This document shows positions 6,243-10,823 of a DNA stretch of 10,823 bases, piece by piece; within the stretch, counting starts at the first letter, position 1, and each line of letters starts with the position of its first letter. The stretch is from 70-18 sp041691815 (GTDB taxonomy: Bacteria > Pseudomonadota > Alphaproteobacteria > Acetobacterales > Acetobacteraceae). A program made the translations under genes and the position numbers. Below the pieces are notes generated by a model. That model did not search any database and was not told the origin of the DNA. It saw only the letters and a program-made list of their open reading frames with translations. The stretch lies in contig JBEPTZ010000141.1 in NCBI GenBank assembly GCA_041691815.1, positions 1 to 10,823 on the forward strand, read 5' to 3'.

Positions 6243-8636
6243 TTACAGCCGGAGCGCGCGCAGACGAAGCGCGTTGCCGATGACCGAGACCGAACTGAGC
6301 GACATCGCCAATGCCGCCACGATCGGGCTGAGCAGCAGGCCGAACGAAGGGTAAAGCACGCCGGCCGCCAGCGGTACGCCGGCGACGTTGTAGACGAAGG
6401 CAAAGGTCAGGTTCTGGCGGATGTTGCGCATCGTCGCCTGACTGAGCGCGCGCGCCCGCGCGATGCCGGCAAGGTCACCCTTCACCAGCGTGATGCCGGC
6501 GCTTTGCATGGCGACCTCGGTGCCGGTGCCCATGGCAATGCCGACATTGGCCTCCGCCAAGGCAGGCGCATCATTCACGCCATCGCCAGCCATGGCGACG
6601 ATACGGCCCTCGCTGCGTAGGCGGCGCACGATGCGGTGCTTGTCTTCCGGCAGTACCTCCGCCTCCACATCTTCAATACCGAGTTGCTTCGCCACGGCCT
6701 TGGCGGTGGTGGCGTTGTCGCCGGTGAGCATGACGATGTGGATGCCCTCCGCACGCAGCTCGGTAAGGGCGGCGGCGGTGGTCGGCTTGATCGGGTCGGC
6801 CACCGCAATGATGCCGCCAGGCTTGCCGCCCACCGCCAGAAACAGCGCCGTGGCGCCGTCTTGCCGCAAGGTGTCGGCCCGCGCTGCCAGGTCTCCCAGT
6901 TCCACGCCGAGGTCGGCCATCAGCGGGGCGTTGCCAAGCGCCACGTCACGGCCATCGACCTTGCCAGTGACGCCCTTGCCGGTGATCGAGACGAAGTCGG
7001 TGGCGTCCGACACCGTTACGCCTTTGTCCCGGGCGGCAGCCACGATCGCGGCGGCCAGCGGGTGTTCGCTGCCACGCTCCAGGCTGGCTGCCAGCGTCAG
7101 CAGTTCCACCTCATCGATCCCGGCGACGGGCACGATCGTGGTGACGCGCGGCTTGCCCTCGGTGAGCGTTCCGGTCTTGTCGACGACCAGGGTGTTCACC
7201 TTCTCCATCTGCTCCAGTGCCTCGGCGGATTTGATCAGCACCCCGGCGGCCGCACCCTTGCCGACGCCGACCATGATCGACATCGGTGTGGCCAGGCCGA
7301 GCGCGCAGGGGCAGGCGATCATCAGCACTGAGACCGCGGCGATCAGGCCGTAGCTCATGGCGGGCGCCGGGCCCACCAACGCCCAGACCACGAAGGCGAT
7401 CAGGGCCACGCCGATTACCGCCGGCACGAAATAGCCGGACACCGTGTCGGCCATCCGCTGGATCGGCGCGCGGGAGCGCTGTGCCTCGGCCACCATGGCG
7501 ACGATGCGCGCCAGCATGGTCTCCGAGCCGATCTTGTCGGCGCGCATCACCAGGCCGCCAGTGCCGTTGAGCGAGCCGCCGATCACCTTGTCGCCCGGCT
7601 GCTTGGCGGCCGGCATGGATTCGCCAGTGACCATGGATTCATCGACGGCGCTGCTGCCCTCCAACACCTCGCCATCCACCGGCACACCATCGCCAGGGCG
7701 CACACGCAGCCGGTCGCCGGACTGGACCTGCTCGACGGGGATTTCCTCGTCGTTGCCCGACTCGGTCAGGCGATGAGCGGTCTTGGGCGCCAGCTTCAGC
7801 AGGGCACGGATGGCGCCGCCGGTTTGTTCGCGGGCGCGCAACTCCAGAACCTGACCCAATAGCACGAGCACCGTGATAACGGCGGCCGCCTCGAAATACA
7901 CCGCCACGCTGTCGTCCGCGCCATGGAAATCGGCGGGGAACAGGCCCGGGGCAAAGGTCGCGACCAGGCTGTATAAATAAGCGGCACCGGTGCCCAGCGC
8001 GATCAGGCTGAACATGTTGAGCGAGCGGTTGACCACCGAGGCCCAACCGCGGACGAAGAACGGCCAGCCCGCCCACAGCACCACCGGGGTTGCGAGTGCG
8101 AACTGGATCCAGATGGACAGCTGCGTCGGCACCAGGTCGTGCAGGTGAAGGGCGGCGATATGCCCGCCCATCTCCAGCACCACGACCGGTGCGGCGAGCA
8201 CGACGCCGATCCAGAAGCGGCGGGTCATGTCGGTCAGTTCCGCATTCGGGCCAGCTTCGGCGGTCACCTCCACCGGCTCCAGCGCCATGCCGCAAATCGG
8301 GCAATTGCCCGGCCCTTCCTGGCGGATTTGGGGGTGCATCGGGCAGGTGAAAATTGTGCCTGGAGGTTTCGGTAGCGGTGCCTCCGAAGTGTTCGGGTGC
8401 AGGTATTTCAGCGGCTCGGCGACGAACTTCGTCCGACAGCTGGCGGAGCAGAAATACACCATCTGATCGTCGTGTTTGGTGTGGTGCTCAGTCGTGGTCA
8501 GGTCAACCTGCATACCGCAGACCGGGTCGAGCACCGTCACCCCAACCTGCGCATCCGCGGTGTGGCCATCGTGCGCATGTTGGTGGTGGCCGTCGGCCTT
8601 CGCCACATGATCTGGGGCTGCGGGCGGATTCGTCAT
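6243..8636 (-). CDS. copA: Copper-translocating P1B-type ATPase with YHS and heavy-metal-binding N-terminal domains
   Basis: This 797-residue inner-membrane pump probably exports Cu(I) from the cytoplasm using ATP. The N-terminus is His-rich (HHQHAHDGH, 17-25). A YHS domain follows (DPVCGM with Cys40, then YFCSASC with Cys63 and Cys67), and then a short heavy-metal-binding module, TCPMHPQI to NCPICGM (Cys98, Cys112, Cys115). The classical HMA domain with a GMxCxxC motif is absent. The core has TGES (337-340) in the actuator domain, the ion-path motif CPC (442-444), the phosphorylation site DKTGT (Asp486), HP (525-526), TGDN (638-641) and GDGVND (684-689). YN at 749-750 and MSLSS at 778-782 in the last helices match the Cu(I)-type (P1B-1) signature. 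The start ATG has AGAGGA eight bases upstream. The gene is divergent from the CsoR-type repressor gene. Silver transport is an alternative or additional activity. Confidence 0.95.
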   Translation of the reverse strand: MTNPPAAPDHVAKADGHHQHAHDGHTADAQVGVTVLDPVCGMQVDLTTTEHHTKHDDQMVYFCSASCRTKFVAEPLKYLHPNTSEAPLPKPPGTIFTCPMHPQIRQEGPGNCPICGMALEPVEVTAEAGPNAELTDMTRRFWIGVVLAAPVVVLEMGGHIAALHLHDLVPTQLSIWIQFALATPVVLWAGWPFFVRGWASVVNRSLNMFSLIALGTGAAYLYSLVATFAPGLFPADFHGADDSVAVYFEAAAVITVLVLLGQVLELRAREQTGGAIRALLKLAPKTAHRLTESGNDEEIPVEQVQSGDRLRVRPGDGVPVDGEVLEGSSAVDESMVTGESMPAAKQPGDKVIGGSLNGTGGLVMRADKIGSETMLARIVAMVAEAQRSRAPIQRMADTVSGYFVPAVIGVALIAFVVWALVGPAPAMSYGLIAAVSVLMIACPCALGLATPMSIMVGVGKGAAAGVLIKSAEALEQMEKVNTLVVDKTGTLTEGKPRVTTIVPVAGIDEVELLTLAASLERGSEHPLAAAIVAAARDKGVTVSDATDFVSITGKGVTGKVDGRDVALGNAPLMADLGVELGDLAARADTLRQDGATALFLAVGGKPGGIIAVADPIKPTTAAALTELRAEGIHIVMLTGDNATTAKAVAKQLGIEDVEAEVLPEDKHRIVRRLRSEGRIVAMAGDGVNDAPALAEANVGIAMGTGTEVAMQSAGITLVKGDLAGIARARALSQATMRNIRQNLTFAFVYNVAGVPLAAGVLYPSFGLLLSPIVAALAMSLSSVSVIGNALRLRALRL

Positions 8637-8688
8637 GGGGGTATCCTCTCGGTCGACGAGCTGACAAGCTCTGTCGTCGGCAGATCGC

Positions 8689-8717
8689 TTGTCACATATA
8701 CGCTAGGGGGGTATAGG
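8689..8717 (+). promoter_or_regulatory. Predicted promoter of the CsoR-type gene
   Basis: TTGTCA (8689-8694, five of six to the sigma-70 -35 box) and TATAGG (8712-8717, four of six to the -10 box) are separated by exactly 17 bases. Transcription would begin near 8723-8726, practically at the ATG at 8726, so a transcript from here would be leaderless or nearly so. The CsoR-like palindrome fills the spacer and overlaps the -10 box. Confidence 0.5.
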
Positions 8718-8723
8718 ATACAA
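8695..8723 (-). promoter_or_regulatory. Predicted promoter of the copper ATPase gene
   Basis: Read on the minus strand, TTGTAT (8723-8718) and TATATG (8700-8695) are 17 bases apart. Matches to consensus are moderate. Transcription would begin near 8688 and give a leader of about 50 bases that contains the good AGAGGA ribosome site. The spacer contains the core of the same palindrome used by the opposite promoter, so a bound repressor would block both. Confidence 0.45.
8697..8715. promoter_or_regulatory. CsoR-type operator palindrome
   Basis: The 19-base sequence tatacgctaggggggtata has perfect five-base arms (tatac and gtata) around a G-rich centre. This matches the general form of known CsoR sites, ATACCC with a G-run and GGGTAT. 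It lies between the repressor gene and the ATPase gene, where such a site is expected. Confidence 0.75.
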
Positions 8724-8725
8724 CT

Positions 8726-9001
8726 ATGCACGATGCGACAAAGAAGGCGGTTTCCGCGCGGTTGCGGCGGATCGAAGGCCAGGTGGGCGGGTTGCTGCGT
8801 ATGGTGGCCGACGATCGCTATTGCGTTGAGGTCTTGACCCAGATCAATGCAGTACGCGCGGCGCTGCATCAGGTTGAGAAGCAGATACTCGCCGATCATG
8901 TCTCGCACTGCGTTGCAGGAGCGATCGAGTCTGGCGACGAGGTCGATCGTCGGCACAAGATCGACGAACTGATTGAGGCTGTTGGACGGATGACGAGGTA
9001 G
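8726..9001 (+). CDS. csoR: CsoR/RcnR/FrmR-family metal-sensing repressor, probably copper-responsive
   Basis: This 91-residue all-helical repressor belongs to the family that leaves DNA when its metal or other ligand binds. The opening helix RLRRIEGQVGGLLRMV is the family hallmark. The ligands Cys33, His58 and Cys62 keep the exact spacing of the Cu(I) site in Mycobacterium tuberculosis CsoR (Cys36, His61, Cys65). This supports copper over the Ni/Co (RcnR) or formaldehyde (FrmR) branches. It is divergent from the copper ATPase gene with an 89-base gap that contains a CsoR-like palindrome, so it most likely represses both itself and the ATPase. AGGA lies seven bases before the ATG, although the predicted promoter would start transcription downstream of it. 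Confidence 0.92.
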   Translation: MHDATKKAVSARLRRIEGQVGGLLRMVADDRYCVEVLTQINAVRAALHQVEKQILADHVSHCVAGAIESGDEVDRRHKIDELIEAVGRMTR

Positions 9002-9077
9002 CCAAGATGCCCTGCGCTGTAGATCGGCCTGGCGTCACGGCGCTGATCGGCACGCTAAATCGCTGGCCTCAATGGAA

Positions 9078-9118
9078 CCGGCGGGGTCAATCCCTCGTAC
9101 CGATTCTCATTCCGCCGG
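9078..9118 (+). repeat. Inverted repeat in the leader of the Met-rich protein gene
   Basis: ccggcgg at 9078-9084 and ccgccgg at 9112-9118 are perfect seven-base complements, separated by 27 bases that themselves contain a small ggg-tcaat-ccc hairpin. It lies 20-60 bases before the ATG at 9138. It could be a regulatory stem-loop in the mRNA leader, an attenuator for the upstream repressor transcript, or chance in GC-rich DNA. Confidence 0.35.
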
Positions 9119-9137
9119 CAACAACGGGAGAGACCTA

Positions 9138-9656
9138 ATGACGAACAACCTCGGCCGACGTGCCTTGCTCGGCGCGACGCTGGCAAGTCTGGCCGGCGCG
9201 GCGACCGTCGCTCTGGCACAGACCGGACCGGGCCGCGGGCCCATGGGCCGCCCCGGCCGCGGGATGATGGGTGGCGCAGGCGGCATGATGGGCAGTGGCG
9301 GTGGCATGATGGGTGCGCCGTGGACCACTGGTAGCTACCTGGAGTCCCTGAAGGGAGAACTTGGTATCACGGCGGCGCAGGAGCCTGCCTGGAAGGAATA
9401 CACCGACACAGTCTCCGGCGCGGCAGAGACGATGCAGGCCATGCACCAGACGATGTACGAGTCGATGGGCACCGCCTCCTGGGAGGAGCGGCGTGATATG
9501 ATGAACTCGATGTTTCAGGCACGGCAGGGAGCCTTCAACTCCGTGCACGAGGCGGCGAAAAAGCTGACAGCGGCGCTTGATCCGGAGCAGAAGAAGCAGG
9601 CTGACCAGGCGCTGCCAGGGTTGGTATACGGCCGCGGCATGATGCGACAACGGTAG
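9138..9656 (+). CDS. Exported Met-rich Spy/CpxP-like (LTXXQ) protein
   Basis: This 172-residue protein has an N-terminal export signal, NLGRRALLGATLASLAG up to ALA-Q at residue 28. The RR followed by a hydrophobic stretch resembles a twin-arginine signal, though Sec export is possible. The mature part opens with a Gly/Met-rich stretch in which MMG recurs every seven residues (43-45, 50-52, 57-59). A helical domain follows with LGITAAQEPAW and ALDPEQKKQAD, similar to the LTXXQ repeats of Spy and CpxP periplasmic chaperones. Seventeen of 172 residues are Met, several paired, as in proteins that bind Cu(I). It is encoded downstream of the CsoR-type gene on the same strand, with a 136-base gap. 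A periplasmic copper chaperone or a copper-stress folding helper is the best guess. The start is set by GGGAGAG five bases upstream of the ATG; an upstream in-frame ATG at 9072 lacks a signal. Confidence 0.82.
   Translation: MTNNLGRRALLGATLASLAGAATVALAQTGPGRGPMGRPGRGMMGGAGGMMGSGGGMMGAPWTTGSYLESLKGELGITAAQEPAWKEYTDTVSGAAETMQAMHQTMYESMGTASWEERRDMMNSMFQARQGAFNSVHEAAKKLTAALDPEQKKQADQALPGLVYGRGMMRQR
9261..9323 (+). repeat. Three 21-base tandem repeats encoding the MMG motif
   Basis: Three successive 21-base units begin at 9261, 9282 and 9303. Each contains atgatggg at the same offset (9264, 9285, 9306) followed by G-rich bases. They encode GMMGGAG-like heptads. The regular spacing points to expansion by tandem duplication inside the gene. 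Copies differ at several bases, so the expansion is not very recent. Confidence 0.8.
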
Positions 9657-9708
9657 CGCTGTGAGCGGCCACACGACGGCACCGCGGTGTGATCGTAGTG
9701 ACAAGTAG

Positions 9709-10350
9709 GCCGCGGGGCAGGCGGACGGCCGCCCGGGCATCGTGCTCGAGCCGGGCCACCCTTCGCGGCGGATCTGGTGAACCTGTCCACCGACGCCATG
9801 GTGGCGCACTGGCACGACCAGACGGCCCCGAACGTCCAGGGCGGCGTGGTCGAAACCGGCGGCACCCTGATCCCCGCCGGCGGCCGACAAGGCTACGACT
9901 TCGCGCCAGGCCCGGGCACCCATTGGATGCATTCGCATCACGAGTTGGAGGAACAGCCGCTGCTGGCCGCACCGCTCGCGATCCGACCCGCCGGCGTCAC
10001 GCACCGGATCGCGCTGACCGCGGCGATCATGCCCTATGCCTGGGGATCGGTGCCGGACCCTGGGGCAATCACGCGCCACTACGCGTCTGCGTGGGGCAGC
10101 GGGTTGTGCTGGAGATGCACAACCCCAATCCGAGGGGGCACCCGATGCATTTGAACACGCACCACTTCCAGGTGGTCGGGTTGGATGGATGGACCCGGGC
10201 GGGTGCCCTGCGCGACACCGTGCTCGTGCCGCCCCGCAGCGTGATGGCAGTGGCCTTCAACGGTGACAACCCCGGCCGCTGGCTGTTCCACTGCCACCAC
10301 CTGCTGCAAATGGCGACCGGCATGACGGCGGAGGCCATCTACCCTTGTTG
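9709..10350 (+). pseudogene. Multicopper oxidase remnant: truncated, frameshifted, middle domain lost
   Basis: Three successive frames each carry part of a multicopper oxidase, a periplasmic enzyme family that often oxidises Cu(I). The first (about 9709-9761) gives GIVLEPGHP. The second (about 9762-10043) gives FAADLVNLST, AHWHDQTAPN and GTHWMHSHHE, which hold the HWH and HSH copper motifs. The third (about 10043 on) gives GQRVVLEMHN, RGHPMHLNTHHFQVV and WLFHCHHLLQMATGM. Single-base losses near 9760 (CCC where CCCC would keep frame) and near 10043 explain the shifts. No start or signal peptide is present, and a TAG at 9706 blocks the first frame. The first domain runs straight into the last after PLAIRPAG, so the middle domain is missing: roughly 210 codons against 450-500 usual. 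Two ligands are changed: HLH to HLN in the type 3 site, and HCHxxxH to HCHxxxQ in the type 1 site. The 3' end is uncertain. Confidence 0.85.
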
Positions 10351-10390
10351 CGCGGAAGCACGAGCCATGTCCGTTTACTTGGACAGCGTC

Positions 10391-10756
10391 CTATTCACCT
10401 TCCGATGCGGTTGTCAGCACCTTCCGCGCGCGGGCGGTGACCGTGCCTTCGTTCAGTGCTTTGACATCATCCAGCGTGAGTTGCCCGTTTGCGATCCCGT
10501 TGGTCATGCGGATGCACCACGCCTCAGCCGCCCGCTCCACCGGTACACCCATGAATTTGGCTGCCCCGGTTGGATTCTCGCCGATGCCTTGCTCGACGCA
10601 GGTTTTAATAGCCGATTGTCTCTCCGTCTGATTGGCCTTGAGAGCAGCCGCCATTTGCTGAAATTCTTGCTCGTCGGTCGCCACCTGTCCCCATGCCGAA
10701 CCGATCGGCAGGAGGCCGAGAAGCATGACCGTCGCGACAATAGATTTCATCCGCAT
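10391..10756 (-). CDS. Small exported protein of unknown function with two cysteines
   Basis: I do not recognise this 121-residue protein. It begins with a signal peptide, MRMKSIVATVMLLGLLPIG, with likely cleavage around SAWG-Q at residue 23. This makes it periplasmic or secreted. The mature part is mostly helical and polar, with just two cysteines (53 in IKTCVEQ and 81 in EAWCIRMTNGI) that could form one disulfide. It ends with a segment like GQLTLDDVKALNEG. No metal-binding cluster is visible. The start is ATG at 10756, with GAGGG eight bases upstream; a second ATG two codons later lacks that spacing. It is convergent with the oxidase remnant, and its promoter must lie in 10757-10823. A small tgtcc...ggaca inverted repeat just past its stop (10368-10385) could help end its transcript. 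Confidence 0.75.
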   Translation of the reverse strand: MRMKSIVATVMLLGLLPIGSAWGQVATDEQEFQQMAAALKANQTERQSAIKTCVEQGIGENPTGAAKFMGVPVERAAEAWCIRMTNGIANGQLTLDDVKALNEGTVTARARKVLTTASEGE

Positions 10757-10823
10757 GCCGTGTTCCCTCTAAGTGTCTGACTGAGAATGGGTTGAGTGAT
10801 TTCAGTGGGTTGTGATTCTATCG
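10757..10823 (-). promoter_or_regulatory. Upstream region of the small exported protein, cut by the window edge
   Basis: On the minus strand this AT-richer stretch contains two similar copies of CAACCCAYT (about 17 bases apart) upstream of the GAGGG ribosome site. They could be a direct-repeat binding site for a regulator, but the evidence is slight and no -35/-10 pair was assigned. Confidence 0.3.

Noticed and set aside
6463..7353. Plus-strand open frame of 296 codons opposite the copper ATPase
   Set aside because: The translation is low-complexity Ser/Ala/Pro-rich and lies wholly inside the catalytic part of the ATPase gene on the other strand.
9657..9708. Possible insertion sequence or recombination scar at the start of the oxidase remnant
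   Set aside because: No inverted terminal repeats, target duplication or transposase fragment could be found; simple deletion explains the lost start.
9689..10780. A single intact 363-residue plus-strand gene
   Set aside because: Only its middle part matches a multicopper oxidase. The beginning is out of frame with the oxidase's first domain, and the end is antisense to the small exported protein. It is a chance open frame across a broken gene.

Overview
The window is GC-rich, gene-dense DNA with short intergenic gaps, strong Shine-Dalgarno sites and proteobacterial protein families. It probably comes from a proteobacterium. The twin-arginine style leader and overall gene set lean towards Alphaproteobacteria (perhaps the Acetobacteraceae), but no rRNA or other taxonomic marker is present, so this is an inference.

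Left part (1-5600): cell envelope and signalling. A peptidoglycan glycosyltransferase (GT51) gene runs off the left edge on the minus strand. After about 340 bp of non-coding DNA comes a minus-strand cluster, listed here in transcription order. First is a multi-spanning membrane protein resembling the COG4705 group, then a small exported PepSY-domain protein, an OmpR-type response regulator and its histidine kinase. The last two overlap by 14 bp. Divergent from the membrane protein is a plus-strand pair, a PAP2 phosphatase and a DedA membrane protein, coupled by a TGATG overlap. PAP2 and DedA families include enzymes and flippases that recycle the undecaprenyl phosphate lipid carrier. That would fit with the nearby peptidoglycan polymerase.

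Right part (5795-10756): copper handling. A CsoR-type repressor gene (plus strand) is divergent from a P1B-type copper ATPase gene (minus strand), which is followed by a DUF302 gene. The 89-bp gap between them holds a CsoR-like palindrome covered by two candidate promoters facing each other. Downstream of the repressor is an exported Met-rich Spy/CpxP-like protein, and then the remains of a multicopper oxidase gene. That remnant has lost its start and its middle domain, carries two frameshifts and has lost copper ligands. A small exported two-cysteine protein of unknown function closes the window on the minus strand.

Together the right half reads as a copper-sensing and efflux module that once had an oxidase. 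The left half is an envelope-stress or metal-responsive module around a two-component system. The response regulator's receiver domain resembles the CusR/CzcR metal-response group, which weakly ties the two halves together. No RNA genes, CRISPR arrays or insertion sequences were seen.
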